From assembly GCA_023411115.1 (NCBI GenBank), contig JAEYPF010000010.1, positions 248,001 to 312,000 of the forward strand: a stretch of 64,000 nt of DNA, given 5' to 3'. The notes beneath the pieces are model-generated. The model searched no databases. It saw only the letters and a list, made by a program, of their open reading frames with translations, and had not been told where the DNA came from. The translations under genes were made by a program, and so were the position numbers. Positions 50,104 to 60,510 of the stretch are shown here, piece by piece; position 1 is the stretch's first letter; the number at the start of each line of letters is the position of its first letter. This stretch comes from Methanobacteriota archaeon (lineage in GTDB: Archaea > Methanobacteriota > Methanobacteria > Methanobacteriales > Methanobacteriaceae).

Positions 50104-52518
50104 ATGAATGCTAAAGAGTTATTATCTAAATCCAAACCTATACTAATTATAATTTTATTATTCATCCTGGCATTTTCAATTAGAGCAGATGCAGTTAATA
50201 TAAATGGAGTGCCTCAGGACTATAAAACATTATTTGAAGATCAAAATGGACTTCCATACTTCAGTGAAATGGATTCCTATTATAATTATAGAATGACGCA
50301 AAATTACCTTGATCATGGTTATTTAGGGGATACCATAATAAATGGAACCCAATGGGACCTGCACTCGTACTACCCATCAGGTAGATCAGCTGAGTATTCG
50401 CCATTAATTATCTATATTACAGCATTTGTTTATAAACTGGTTAATTCATTTGTAAATGTACCTTTAAATGCAGTTGCAATTTGGCTAGCTCCATTTATAG
50501 CATCACTTGCAGTAATTCCAGCATACCTGTTCGTAAGACGAATTACCAACGATTACGGAGGAATAACAGCAGGACTTTTAGTAGGCCTGGCACCATGGTA
50601 TTTCGTCCATACATATGCAGGGTTCTTTGATACTGACATTTTTAACATGATCTTTCCAGTCCTTGTTGTAGGTTTCTTTATTATAAGTATGCTTGCAAAG
50701 GATATTAGAACCAGATCAATATATGTATCCATATCTGCTGTTTCCTTGCTTGTTTATTCAGCAGCATGGGAAGGCTGGTGGTACATGTTCTATCTGGTGA
50801 TTGGTACCGGATTTGTATATCTCCTGGTTTCAAACTATCTATTTAAAATGAAAACCATCAGGTCATTTAAGGAGTATCCTGACAAAACTAAATGGTTTTT
50901 GGATCAGCCGGCACTCTTCTCTTTAATTGTGTTTGCAGTTCTAAGCATTATCTTGTTAAGTATATACTTAGGACCTTCTGGACTTGTAAGTGCTTTGAAA
51001 AGTTCTGTGGGGGCATCTCAACTACACACCGCTGCTCAAGGTACTTCCTATCCAAACATTTATGTTTCAGTTGGAGAACTCCAAATCCCAACTATCTCTG
51101 ATGTTGTTAACCAGGTTGGAGGAATTCCAGCATTTGTACTGGGTATTCTTGTTGTTCCATTACTTCTATGGAAATTAAAACCAGAAGGGGCTAAAAAAGA
51201 AAATGCAAAAAGTGTAAATACACCTCCAAGAAAAAGTAAGCCTAGAAGAAGGGCAAAAAGACATAAAACAGAAGTTGTTGAAGAAAAGACACCAAAACAG
51301 GATATTATAATGGATCCTAAGGTAATGGAAAATAAGAAAAATTACCTTTTATATGCAATTCTATTTGCAATATGGCTAGTGACAATTGGATTGGCTTTGA
51401 CACAGGGTTCAAGATTCATTGAACAATTCGCACTACCAATAGCATTATGTGCTGGTGTATTTATAGGTTTGATAGTACCTTATATTGCAAAATATATAAA
51501 AAATGCCCGCTACTGTACGCTGGCAGTCCTGGCATTAATTGCACTGGTAGCCATCATTCCTGTCTCTGGTGCATACGGTACAGCAAATTCAATAGTTCCA
51601 GGGACTGATGATTCAATGTACAACTCAATGCTTTGGGTTAAAAATAACACATCCAATAACACAGTTTTAACTTCCTGGTGGGACTTTGGACACCTGTTTA
51701 CAGCAGTAGCAGATCGACCAGTGACATTTGACGGAGGATCACAAAACACACCGCGTGCATACTGGGTTGGAAAAGCCCTAACAACAAGCGATGAGAACCT
51801 ATCAGCAGGAATACTACGAATGTTAACTTCAAGCGGCGATCAAGGTTATTTAACCCTTGAAAATTACACGCACGATACTGGTAAGAGTGTAGAAATACTG
51901 GATAAGATTTTGCCGGTTGATAAACAGGCTGCTCAAACCATATTAACCAGCCAGTATAACTTAACTCCAGAACAGGCACAAAATGTGTTACAGTACACCC
52001 ATCCAGATAATCCAGCTCCACACCAGCTCATATTAAGCAGTGACATGATTGGAAAAGCCAGCGTGTGGTCATACTTTGGAAACTGGAATTTCAACAACAG
52101 CACCGGACAAAGTTACCTCTATTCTGCAGAAGAAGCAGTTACCCAGCAGGTTAATGGTACCACCGTGATTGGAGCACAAAATGGTGTTGTTGCGCAGATA
52201 AACGGGACCAAAATAACAGCAGGCATTCAGTACAGCCAGAATAATCAAACTCAGATAATGGATCCACACAAGCTAATTGTGGTTCAAAATGGGAACGTAG
52301 TGATAAATCAGGTGGTTTCAAACAGCAGTTTATACAGTATACTGCTTATAAACCAGAATAACACGTATATTGCAGTTGCAATGAGTAAAGAATTTGAAGA
52401 CTCCATGTTTACAAGGATGTACTTTGAAAATGGTGCGGGTTTAACCAAATTCAAGCTTGTGCACTCTGAAGGTGGAATACTGGATCCTTATGGAACGACT
52501 GTCTGGAATGTAAGTTAA
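50104..52518 (+). CDS. aglB: Dolichyl-phosphooligosaccharide-protein glycotransferase (oligosaccharyltransferase)
   Basis: This 804-residue membrane enzyme transfers lipid-linked glycan to Asn sequons of exported proteins, such as the Asn-rich adhesins and lipoproteins seen here. From ATG 50104, TGAGG is the ribosome-binding site. It has the expected many-helix N-terminal half with catalytic acids in EMDSYYNYRMT and FFDTDIFN, and the WWDFGH motif at the start of the soluble C-terminal domain. A basic cytoplasmic loop (KPRRRAKRHKT) lies between helices. It ends at a good terminator. Confidence 0.92.
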   Translation: MNAKELLSKSKPILIIILLFILAFSIRADAVNINGVPQDYKTLFEDQNGLPYFSEMDSYYNYRMTQNYLDHGYLGDTIINGTQWDLHSYYPSGRSAEYSPLIIYITAFVYKLVNSFVNVPLNAVAIWLAPFIASLAVIPAYLFVRRITNDYGGITAGLLVGLAPWYFVHTYAGFFDTDIFNMIFPVLVVGFFIISMLAKDIRTRSIYVSISAVSLLVYSAAWEGWWYMFYLVIGTGFVYLLVSNYLFKMKTIRSFKEYPDKTKWFLDQPALFSLIVFAVLSIILLSIYLGPSGLVSALKSSVGASQLHTAAQGTSYPNIYVSVGELQIPTISDVVNQVGGIPAFVLGILVVPLLLWKLKPEGAKKENAKSVNTPPRKSKPRRRAKRHKTEVVEEKTPKQDIIMDPKVMENKKNYLLYAILFAIWLVTIGLALTQGSRFIEQFALPIALCAGVFIGLIVPYIAKYIKNARYCTLAVLALIALVAIIPVSGAYGTANSIVPGTDDSMYNSMLWVKNNTSNNTVLTSWWDFGHLFTAVADRPVTFDGGSQNTPRAYWVGKALTTSDENLSAGILRMLTSSGDQGYLTLENYTHDTGKSVEILDKILPVDKQAAQTILTSQYNLTPEQAQNVLQYTHPDNPAPHQLILSSDMIGKASVWSYFGNWNFNNSTGQSYLYSAEEAVTQQVNGTTVIGAQNGVVAQINGTKITAGIQYSQNNQTQIMDPHKLIVVQNGNVVINQVVSNSSLYSILLINQNNTYIAVAMSKEFEDSMFTRMYFENGAGLTKFKLVHSEGGILDPYGTTVWNVS

Positions 52519-52521
52519 AAT

Positions 52522-52553
52522 AGATTCACTTAGAATCTCTTTTTTTATTTTTT
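52522..52553 (+). terminator. AglB terminator
   Basis: AGATTC-ACTTA-GAATCT, a perfect 6-bp stem, followed by a tract of mostly Ts, beginning four bases after the stop. Confidence 0.68.
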
Positions 52554-52724
52554 AAATGTCCAAAATTATTTTTAGAGATTACAAGTTCACCTAATTTCAT
52601 TAACCATTCAAAAGTAGAAGAACTATATTTTAAAGAACTAAACATCTTTTAAATTATATGCATCGTCTATTCAAAATAAATAAATTCATTAAATTTACAA
52701 TAAATTATCAATAGATATACCCAT

Positions 52725-53081
52725 ATGACACGGTTTGATCTATCTTCTGTAATCATAGGAAGTATTGCAGGAGGCTTTTTCTCACTAATATCAACCTATG
52801 CTAACCTTTCAGGATTTGGAATACTCTTATCCAATGTTGTAGCTGGATTTGTTGCAGTGTATGTCAGCAAAGCCAAAGAAGATTATATTATAACTGGAGG
52901 AGTGCCAGGGATCCTATCAAGCTTTATAATGGTAATTATTGCCTTTTTACTTCCATTTACCCCACTTGGATTTAGTAATTTGGATGTTTTTGGATTTGTA
53001 TCTATCGCTGTTTCTATAAGCGGTGGAGGGTTTATTCTGGGAATGATCGGTGGGGCGATTTCAAAAAAAGTGAGTAGTTAA
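52725..53081 (+). CDS. DUF5518 family membrane protein
   Basis: A 118-residue protein with four closely spaced hydrophobic segments (SVIIGSIAGGFFSLISTYAN, GILLSNVVAGFVAVYVSK, GVPGILSSFIMVIIAFLLPF and GFVSIAVSISGGGFILGMIGGAI). Gly-rich and short loops are typical of DUF5518, a membrane family of unknown function in methanogens. No strong ribosome-binding site is seen. It stands alone between AglB and a convergent DUF4013 gene. Confidence 0.82.
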   Translation: MTRFDLSSVIIGSIAGGFFSLISTYANLSGFGILLSNVVAGFVAVYVSKAKEDYIITGGVPGILSSFIMVIIAFLLPFTPLGFSNLDVFGFVSIAVSISGGGFILGMIGGAISKKVSS

Positions 53082-53199
53082 AATTGCTTTGAAGTATTTT
53101 TGATTTATTGCCCAAATTACTACTTGAGCCGTCAGCGGTAGCCGGCAGTGTAAAAAATACATTGAATTAAAATTAATTTTTAATAAAGAAGGGAAATTC

Positions 53200-54066
53200 T
53201 TAATCTTCTTTGTCTGGCATGTAAAATAATGCCACTGATCTTGCAAAATACATGAAGAAATATGGGGCGATAATTAATGAAGTTAAAAGCCCCCCCATAA
53301 TATCGATGTGTATTAAGCTAAAAATATAACTTATAACCGTATTTATTCCCATAAATATGATTAAAAAGATAATTCCATTCACTATATACCATTTTATGAG
53401 ATTGCCCCACCCTATACTTGAGATTTCATCAATTATTTCACGGAATCTAAATGCTGATTTAAGTTCACCTTCATAGTAAGCCATATTCGCTATTGCAACT
53501 AATAATATTGGCGTGATGATAATCATGTACAGAATTCCAATAAGAGCATAAATTACCCCATCAGGCATGATAAACATGGTTAGATCATATAAAAATGCAC
53601 TGATAATCAGGATTCCTTGCCAGATCACAGATAAAAAAGGGTTAAGCAAAAATTCAAATGGGTTTAATCTAATACTTTCCAAAGATAATGTAAAGGAATC
53701 AAAGAATGATACAGTTAGAATTAGTATAATTATGATGGCCGGGATTGAATAAATAATAAATGTTAAGAATACTTTAACACCGTCCGCACCCATATCAATC
53801 CAATTTTTAAACTCTGGAAGTTCTTTTTTACCATCCAATGATGATTTTATAATTTTAAATACATATCCACTTACTAAAAAGCCAATTATAAAGCCAATTC
53901 CTACCAAAAGAAATTTTAAATCCATATTTGTTATGCCTAACGATACAGCAACAGTGGATATACCATTAACTATTATTATAATTCCAAAAATCAAAATTTT
54001 CTTCCAATCTGAAAGTGGATACTTCAAAGCATCTTTAATTATTTCCCCTACGTTCATACTCCACAT
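53200..54066 (-). CDS. DUF4013 family membrane protein
   Basis: A 288-residue integral membrane protein with about seven hydrophobic segments. Its start (NVGEIIKDALKYPLSDWKKILIFGIIIIV) and the FRFREIID segment match DUF4013, a widespread methanogen family of unknown function. Short charged loops suggest a transporter-like or structural membrane role. It converges on the DUF5518 gene and is far from its upstream neighbour AspRS. Confidence 0.85.
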   Translation of the reverse strand: MWSMNVGEIIKDALKYPLSDWKKILIFGIIIIVNGISTVAVSLGITNMDLKFLLVGIGFIIGFLVSGYVFKIIKSSLDGKKELPEFKNWIDMGADGVKVFLTFIIYSIPAIIIILILTVSFFDSFTLSLESIRLNPFEFLLNPFLSVIWQGILIISAFLYDLTMFIMPDGVIYALIGILYMIIITPILLVAIANMAYYEGELKSAFRFREIIDEISSIGWGNLIKWYIVNGIIFLIIFMGINTVISYIFSLIHIDIMGGLLTSLIIAPYFFMYFARSVALFYMPDKED

Positions 54067-54275
54067 TCCCCTTTATAATTTATCATCTAATTAGTCATGT
54101 GGAAGTACTTGTATATAAATCGATAATATCGGCATATGTAAAAAGATTGGTGCCCATTTATGTGACTATTTTAGAATTAGAATTTAGGATATAGCTATTA
54201 CCAAAAATAAATAAAAAAGAATTCAGTTAGTAAAAATAAATTGTATTGAGCTAATAATTACAAAATAAGATAGAA

Positions 54276-55595
54276 TTATGGAGTTAACCTTCTTCTATCC
54301 CTTGGGAACAAGACAGTTTCCCTTACGTTTTTAGCTCCAGTAATACACATTGTGAACCTTTCAGCACCTAATCCCCAGCCAGCATGTGGCGGCATTCCGT
54401 ATTCAAACGCTGCAAGGTACCTTTCAAATGAAGCAGGATTTAAACCTTGTTTTTTAATCCTTTCCACTAAAAGATCGTGTTTATGCACCCTTTGGGCACC
54501 AGATGATATTTCAAGGTCTTTATACATCAGGTCAAATGCACAGCTTTTTTCTGGAGTTTCACTGTTTGGCATTACATAAAACGGCTTTATATCTGTTGGC
54601 CAACCAGTTATAAAGTAATATCCGCCCATATGTTCTCCAATTGCTTTTTCAGCTGCTCTTGATAAATCTTCCCCATGTCTAATATTAACCCCTTTAGAAT
54701 TTACGATATCAATAACTTCATCGTAATCAATTCTTTCAAATGGTAACTCCGGTACTTCTAAATCTACCCCTAAAACCTTAAGCTCATCTTCGCACTGGTT
54801 AGCAATGTTTCCAAGGACTGTGTGTACCAATCCTTCAAGAATATTCATTACATCTTCCTGATCACAGAATGCTGCTTCAAAATCTATTGAAAGAGCTTCA
54901 TTTAAATGCCTTAAAGTATCGTGTTCTTCAGCCCTGAATATTTGTGCTATTTCATATACTTTATCTAGTCCAGTTGCCATCATCATCTGTTTGTAAAGCT
55001 GAGGGCTCTGACTAAGGAATGCCTCTCTTTCAAAGTAGGTTATTGGGAAAAGTTCAGTCCCACCTTCAGTTGCAGATGCGCCAAGTTTTGGAGTATTTAT
55101 TTCAATACATTCATTTTCCTCAAGGAAAAGCCTTACGCTGTGGAGCATTCTACTTTTTATCTTAAATATGGCATTGACAGGTGCTCTTCTAAGGTCAATA
55201 TATCTAGAATCCAGACGTGTATCCATTTCTGCCTTTACCTTTTCTGTTGTATCCATTGGAAGAGGTAATTTGGATTCATTTAGCAATTTTATTTCTGCAG
55301 GGATAATTTCATAACCGCCGGGTGCTTTTGGAGACTCCTGCACGGTTCCTTTAACTGCTATCACTGATTCTTTCCTTAATTTCCTTATTTCTTCCAGTAG
55401 TTCCTTTGAAATTTTCTTACTTGGTGCTGTAATCTGGATAATTCCATCCCTATCCCTTAGGAGAACAAATATGATTCCTCCAAGGTCTCTTATTTCATGG
55501 ATCCATCCCATGACCATTAATTCTTCACCGCTTAATTCAGGGTCTATCCTTTTTGAATAATGAGTTCTTCTCCAATCTCTCAATGAGTCTGTCAA
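54276..55595 (-). CDS. aspS: Aspartate-tRNA(Asp/Asn) ligase, archaeal type
   Basis: This 439-residue class II synthetase charges tRNA-Asp and, in archaea lacking AsnRS, probably also tRNA-Asn for later amidation. The OB-fold anticodon-binding domain is at residues ~16-110 (GWIHEIRDLGGIIFVLLRDRDG). Class II motif 1 contains FLEENECIEINTP; motif 2 is FRAEEHDTLRHLNEA; motif 3 is GWGLGAERFTMCITG. It ends in LFPRDRRRLTP as expected. Length is normal. No AsnRS is seen in the window. Confidence 0.95.
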   Translation of the reverse strand: MTDSLRDWRRTHYSKRIDPELSGEELMVMGWIHEIRDLGGIIFVLLRDRDGIIQITAPSKKISKELLEEIRKLRKESVIAVKGTVQESPKAPGGYEIIPAEIKLLNESKLPLPMDTTEKVKAEMDTRLDSRYIDLRRAPVNAIFKIKSRMLHSVRLFLEENECIEINTPKLGASATEGGTELFPITYFEREAFLSQSPQLYKQMMMATGLDKVYEIAQIFRAEEHDTLRHLNEALSIDFEAAFCDQEDVMNILEGLVHTVLGNIANQCEDELKVLGVDLEVPELPFERIDYDEVIDIVNSKGVNIRHGEDLSRAAEKAIGEHMGGYYFITGWPTDIKPFYVMPNSETPEKSCAFDLMYKDLEISSGAQRVHKHDLLVERIKKQGLNPASFERYLAAFEYGMPPHAGWGLGAERFTMCITGAKNVRETVLFPRDRRRLTP

Positions 55596-55714
55596 TTAAT
55601 TCACCTCTAAAATAGTAATTTTAAATTTAATTATTTAATCGCTTTAATGATTCTACACGAGTAAAAATACTTATTGCCTAAAGTCACTAAAACATTCTTC
55701 CAATATTTTGATAT

Positions 55715-56992
55715 TCAATCCTCTAATCGCTTTTTAAATGATTCTGCATGAGCAAAAAGTCCTTCATGTTCTGCAAGGGTTATAATAACATCCTTTAAAT
55801 TTTCAACTCCTTCCTTTGAAAGTCGTTGTACAGTTGGTTTTTTAATGAATGAATCCACCGAAAGTCCAGAATACATTCTGGCACATTTTGAAGTTGGAAG
55901 GACGTGGTTGGTTCCAGAACCATAATCTCCAGCTGCAACTGGTGTTAATTCTCCTAAAAATATGGAACCTGCGTTTTTGATGCCTTTTAAAACATCTTCA
56001 GGATCTTCTGTCATAATAATCAGGTGTTCTGGAGCATAATCATTTGCAAACTCCACAGCTTCACTTAGAGAATCAGCAATTATTATTTTACCATACTTTT
56101 CAAGGGATTCCTCTATTATTTTACTTCTTTGCATGTATTTAATTTTTTCTAAAACATGAGCATTTACATCATGAGCTATATCCTCTGATGTTGTAACAAG
56201 TGCACATGCTGCATTTGGATCATGTTCAGCCTGAGCTAAAATATCATATGCAATGAATTCTGCATTAGCAGATTCATCAGCTATTATAAGTACTTCAGAA
56301 GGCCCTGCGGGGAAATCTATATCCACATCACCGTATACTAACTTCTTTGCAGCTGTGACAAATATATTTCCAGGACCAACAATTTTATCAACCTTAGGCA
56401 CGCTTTCGCTGCCAAACGCCATAGCAGCTATAGATTGAGCCCCTCCTATTTTATATATCTCATCTGCGCCAGCTATATCTGCTGCAGCAAGCACTACATC
56501 ATTTACACTGCCGTCAGACATTGGTGGTGTACAGCATATTATTTTGTTAACACCTGCAATTTTTGCAGGGATAATTGTCATCAAAACTGATGAAGGGTAA
56601 ACAGCGCGCCCTCCAGGAACGTAGCAGCCCACAATTTCAATAGGGCGAATTATCTGGCCTGCAGTAATCCCTTTATCCACTTCTTCAAACCATTCACTAG
56701 GAACTTGTGCTCTATGGAATTTTTCGATGTTTTTTGCAGCTTTTTTTAGGGCATTAATTACTCTGCCATCGACCTTGTTGTAACTCTCTTTAATTTCCTC
56801 TTTACTGACTCTAAGATCATCCAGTTTAACATTATCAAATTTTTCAGTGTAAATTTTTAAAGATTTGTCTCCAGTTTTCCGGACATTGTGAAGTATATCA
56901 CTTACTATTTCAACTACACTTTCAGCATCAATTTGAGAACGTTCGGTGAGTTTATTTCTCTCTACGCTTTTAAGTTTCACGATCTCCATCAT
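55715..56992 (-). CDS. hisD: Histidinol dehydrogenase
   Basis: A 425-residue enzyme for the last two steps of histidine biosynthesis, oxidising L-histidinol to L-histidine with NAD. Family landmarks: GGRAVYPSSVLMTIIPAKIAGV, ADEIYKIGGAQSIAAMAFG, GPSEVLIIADESANAEFIAYD, ILAQAEHDPNA and GDYGSGTNHVLPT. Zinc-binding Gln/His and catalytic Glu/His residues lie in these segments. It stands alone rather than in a his operon, as usual for methanogens. An overlapping ATGATG makes the exact start ambiguous by one codon. Confidence 0.95.
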   Translation of the reverse strand: MMEIVKLKSVERNKLTERSQIDAESVVEIVSDILHNVRKTGDKSLKIYTEKFDNVKLDDLRVSKEEIKESYNKVDGRVINALKKAAKNIEKFHRAQVPSEWFEEVDKGITAGQIIRPIEIVGCYVPGGRAVYPSSVLMTIIPAKIAGVNKIICCTPPMSDGSVNDVVLAAADIAGADEIYKIGGAQSIAAMAFGSESVPKVDKIVGPGNIFVTAAKKLVYGDVDIDFPAGPSEVLIIADESANAEFIAYDILAQAEHDPNAACALVTTSEDIAHDVNAHVLEKIKYMQRSKIIEESLEKYGKIIIADSLSEAVEFANDYAPEHLIIMTEDPEDVLKGIKNAGSIFLGELTPVAAGDYGSGTNHVLPTSKCARMYSGLSVDSFIKKPTVQRLSKEGVENLKDVIITLAEHEGLFAHAESFKKRLED

Positions 56993-57454
56993 ATCACAAA
57001 CTTAGTTTGTTGAATTAAATTTAAATATTTCACTAAAAATAGGGATTTAATATAATTATTTAAATATTCATAAAATATTTTTTCGTAATGATAGTATAAT
57101 ACTATAAATTTTTGATTTTTTCATATAAAAAGGGAATATCTGGTTGAAAGATGAACATTATTTTGCAATATTTAAAAACTATTTTTATTTAGTTGCAAAT
57201 ATAGATAATCACATCTAGTTAAAATACCAATAGTGAAAAAGAGGAATATTTTAACATATTTAGCAAGATATTTCCTAAAACACTTTTAGAAAGTAATTCA
57301 CATAACATCCAAAACTATATCCACTACTATATTAAAAATATAGTAAGGGAATATTAAAATCGAAAATTTATCATCTTTTTTTGATGTGCATGCAACACAA
57401 TCTATATATAACATGCCATTAAATTTCAAAATGATAAAGGAGGGGCTCGCAACT
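56993..57454. promoter_or_regulatory. Long A/T-rich gap with palindrome and promoters
   Basis: About 460 bp between hisD and the UPF0058 gene. Contains a perfect inverted repeat TACTATATT-AAA-AATATAGTA (57325-57345), a TATA box TCTATATATAAC (57400-57411), and AAAGGAGG (57436-57443) before the ATG at 57455. No gene frame of note. Confidence 0.55.
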
Positions 57455-57793
57455 ATGTATAAAGACGAACTCATACAACTGCATCAGTTCTTGGTATATG
57501 TTTTAAAAAGTTTAGAAGATGGAAACGAAGTTAAAGACGAATGTGAGGAATACTTCCGCCTTAATATAAGCCCACATCATATCCATAGAACTAAAGCCGA
57601 ACATAAATACGCCATTTTCGTGTTATCTGGATCTATTTCTGAACTAATTGCAAAGAAAAACGACGGCGCTACACCATCTAATATAGCCAATGGTTTATCT
57701 GAACTAGCAAAAAGATCAAAGAAAGAGTTAATTCGGTTGCATGAAGATAGCGCATTAAAATATCAAAAAGATAAAAATTTAGAAATTATTTAG
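57455..57793 (+). CDS. UPF0058 family protein
   Basis: From ATG 57455, the typical family start (MYKDELIQLHQFLVYVLK), giving 112 residues; the longer frame from 57386 has no support. The protein is all-helical, with the conserved segments RLNISPHHIHRTKAEHKYAIF and NGLSELAKRSKKELIR. UPF0058 is conserved in euryarchaea, function unknown, and the His-rich segment may bind metal. An AAAGGAGG site precedes the ATG. A TATA box lies ~50 bases upstream. Confidence 0.88.
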   Translation: MYKDELIQLHQFLVYVLKSLEDGNEVKDECEEYFRLNISPHHIHRTKAEHKYAIFVLSGSISELIAKKNDGATPSNIANGLSELAKRSKKELIRLHEDSALKYQKDKNLEII

Positions 57794-57898
57794 TAAGATA
57801 ATAGATGTAGAATTTAATTTTGTTCACTACCTTAAACTTAAAAATATTTAACCTCCAAAACTCAAAATACCTATTACAAATTAAAAGTAGGTATTTTC

Positions 57899-59293
57899 AT
57901 GAAAGGTTTAAGGAAAATGATATGTTTAGTGGATGGTGAACATTATTTACCTGTTACAAAGTCTGCCCTGGACTTGCTGGACAGTTTAGAGCACAATGAA
58001 ATCGTAGCTGTTATTTTTATTGGTGGAACTGAGAAATTAAGGGAAGTTTCTGAAGAAGGTATTTCCGAAAAAATGGAAAGACCGGTTCATTTTGGTGAAG
58101 ATCATCACAAAATACCCTATGGGTTAATAGGAGAAATGATCGAAAAATATAACGCCGATGTCGTCATGGATTTAAGTGATGAGCCAATAGTTGATTATTC
58201 AAAACGTTTTAAAATCGCCACTGTCGCGTTAGAAAGAGGGGTTCCATATGAAGGACCTGATTTTAAATTTTATCCCCTCACAGAACATGATGTTTTAAAA
58301 AAGCCGTCGCTCAAAATACTGGGTACTGGCAAAAGAATTGGAAAAACTGCAGTTTCAGCATATGCAGCCAGATTAATCCATAATAGGAAGTATAATCCAT
58401 GCATAGTTGCAATGGGTAGGGGCGGTCCAGAACAGCCAGAAATCGTTCGAGGAGATCAAATAAAGATAACTCCCGAATATCTAATGGAACAATCAGATAA
58501 AGGTGTGCATGCTGCTTCTGATCACTGGGAAGATGCTCTTATGAGCCGTATCTTGACTATTGGGTGTAGAAGATGCGGTGGAGGAATGTTGGGAGATGTT
58601 TTTCTAACCAACATGAAAAAAGGTGCTGAACTTGCAAATGAAGTGGACGCTGATTTCATAATAATGGAAGGCAGTGGAGCTGCTATACCCCCTATTAAAA
58701 CAGATACCCATATTGTGCTGGTAGGTTTAAATCAACCTATAGATAACATAAAAAACTATTTTGGACCATTTAGAATAAAATTAGCTGATTTGGTAATTCT
58801 AACAATGTGTGAAGAGCCTATGGCCAGTCCAGAGAAGATTGAAGAAGTAGATAAATTTATAAAAGAGGCAAATCCTGAAGCAACAGTCATATCAACAGTT
58901 TTTAGACCCAAACCCCTTGAAAACATAGCAAATAAAAATGTTCTTTTTGCTACAACTGCTCCTGATGCAATTAAAAAAGTACTTGTAGATTACCTTGAAG
59001 AAAATTACGGATGTAAAATTGTAGGAACCACTTCTCATCTTTCAAACAGGCCACTACTTCAAAAAGATATTGAAAAACACATAGATGAAGCAGATATTAT
59101 GCTTACAGAGCTTAAAGCTGCTGCAGTAGATGTTGCAACTAAAGATGCTCTGGAGGCAGGTTTAGGTGTAGTATACTGTGATAATATACCCAAAGTGTGC
59201 GGCGGACTTGAAGGAGAGCATCAGTTACTTCAAAACGCAATAATAAACGTTGTTGAAAAAGCAATATCGGATTTTAAATCAGAAGAGAAATAG
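57899..59293 (+). CDS. cpgS: Cyclic 2,3-diphosphoglycerate synthetase
   Basis: A 464-residue enzyme that makes the methanogen osmolyte cyclic 2,3-diphosphoglycerate from 2,3-bisphosphoglycerate and ATP. Landmarks: ICLVDGEHYLPVTKSAL, a P-loop-like GTGKRIGKTAVSAYAARLIH, GRGGPEQPEIV, ADFIIMEGSGAAIPPIKTD and VVYCDNIPKVCGG. It matches the length of the known cPGS of Methanothermus. A second ATG (codon 7) with AAGG upstream is also possible. The convergent neighbour is rpiA. Confidence 0.93.
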   Translation: MKGLRKMICLVDGEHYLPVTKSALDLLDSLEHNEIVAVIFIGGTEKLREVSEEGISEKMERPVHFGEDHHKIPYGLIGEMIEKYNADVVMDLSDEPIVDYSKRFKIATVALERGVPYEGPDFKFYPLTEHDVLKKPSLKILGTGKRIGKTAVSAYAARLIHNRKYNPCIVAMGRGGPEQPEIVRGDQIKITPEYLMEQSDKGVHAASDHWEDALMSRILTIGCRRCGGGMLGDVFLTNMKKGAELANEVDADFIIMEGSGAAIPPIKTDTHIVLVGLNQPIDNIKNYFGPFRIKLADLVILTMCEEPMASPEKIEEVDKFIKEANPEATVISTVFRPKPLENIANKNVLFATTAPDAIKKVLVDYLEENYGCKIVGTTSHLSNRPLLQKDIEKHIDEADIMLTELKAAAVDVATKDALEAGLGVVYCDNIPKVCGGLEGEHQLLQNAIINVVEKAISDFKSEEK

Positions 59294-59369
59294 AATTTCT
59301 TTTCTCTTTTTATTTGGTTTATTATCCCAAATTTAGACAAAAGAAGAAAATAATTGTGTTTATTTTAAT

Positions 59370-60041
59370 TTATTTTTTTAAGATTTTAACACCATTAGGT
59401 GTCCCTACAAAGACTTCATCGACAACCCCTGAGAAAATACCATTTTCTACAACTCCTGGAATAAAATTGAGTTCTTTTTCCAAATATACAGGATTATCAA
59501 TACTTTCAAACTTAACGTCGATGACAAAATTACCGTTATCAGTTATAACAGGCCCTCCCTTCATTTTGCCCATTCTTAACGAAGGAACTCCTCCAAACTG
59601 TTTCACATGCTTACTAACAGTCCTGCAGGCCTGTGGAATTACTTCAATGGGAACTGGAAATTCTCCAAGTTTATCAACTATTTTTGAATCATCAACAACG
59701 ACAATAAACCTATCTGAAGCATAATCAACAATTTTTTCCATTGTATGTGCTGCTCCTCCTCCCTTTATTAAATTTAAGTCACTGTCAACTTCATCTGCAC
59801 CATCAACCGCAATGTCAATGTCATGTTCTTCAAGAGTAGTAAGTGGAATTCCACTCTCCTTTGCAAGCAAAAATGACTGATAAGAAGTTGGAATACCCAG
59901 TATATCAATTCTTTCTTCCAGAATTCTTTTTCCAAGCTTTTCTATGAGATAATAAGTAGTAGATCCAGTTCCAAGCCCTACTACATTTCCATCTTCAATC
60001 AATTCTGCAGCAGCGTATCCAACGGTTTTTTTAAGTTCCAT
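59370..60041 (-). CDS. rpiA: Ribose-5-phosphate isomerase A
   Basis: This 223-residue enzyme interconverts ribose 5-phosphate and ribulose 5-phosphate. It has the RpiA signatures VVGLGTGSTTYYLIEKLG (phosphate loop), DIAVDGADEVDSDLNLIKGGGAA (active site) and PVPIEVIPQACRTVSKHVKQ. The length is normal. It converges on the cPGS gene and is 41 bases downstream of a UPF0179 gene on the same strand, so they may be co-transcribed. Confidence 0.95.
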   Translation of the reverse strand: MELKKTVGYAAAELIEDGNVVGLGTGSTTYYLIEKLGKRILEERIDILGIPTSYQSFLLAKESGIPLTTLEEHDIDIAVDGADEVDSDLNLIKGGGAAHTMEKIVDYASDRFIVVVDDSKIVDKLGEFPVPIEVIPQACRTVSKHVKQFGGVPSLRMGKMKGGPVITDNGNFVIDVKFESIDNPVYLEKELNFIPGVVENGIFSGVVDEVFVGTPNGVKILKK

Positions 60042-60081
60042 AACTTTAACCTCTGTAAAAATAATTTTAAAATCAGTTTCA

Positions 60082-60510
60082 TTACTTTAAAAGTACTAAA
60101 CTAAGTTTTAATCCTTTAATGCATTCATTAGATGGCTTTCCGATGGATTTAACTATTTTACACTTATCGTCCTCGTATAAACCCTCTGGAAAGCATAGTT
60201 CTCTCATGGTGCATTCTTTATCGCATTCTGGAAAATTAAACGAGATCATAGATCCTTCAAATGCCTTTTTAGCATCTACAAGTGCTTCAACATCAGCCCT
60301 TTCTACTTCAACAACTTTGACTTTTCCATTATCGTGTATAGGGCAAGGATGTTCTGTATCTTTAACATCCACTATTACATACATTCTTCCCACTTCTAAA
60401 GAATCAATGCATGTATTTTTGAATCTACACGCTTCACATTCTGCAGAAGCTCCATAATGCATGAATTTAAGCCCTTCTTCTGCAAGGGTTTTCCCAATGA
60501 GCGTTATCAT
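60082..60510 (-). CDS. UPF0179 family protein
   Basis: From ATG 60510 with AAAGGAGAT upstream it has 142 residues; the longer frame from 60621 adds a hydrophobic-looking 37-residue extension without an initiation signal. The start MITLIGKTLAEEGLKFMHYG, the cysteines in ECEACRFKNTCID, KECTMRELCFPEG and CKIVKSIGKPS are typical of UPF0179, a euryarchaeal family of unknown role. The Cys pattern suggests a metal or Fe-S site. Confidence 0.88.
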   Translation of the reverse strand: MITLIGKTLAEEGLKFMHYGASAECEACRFKNTCIDSLEVGRMYVIVDVKDTEHPCPIHDNGKVKVVEVERADVEALVDAKKAFEGSMISFNFPECDKECTMRELCFPEGLYEDDKCKIVKSIGKPSNECIKGLKLSLVLLK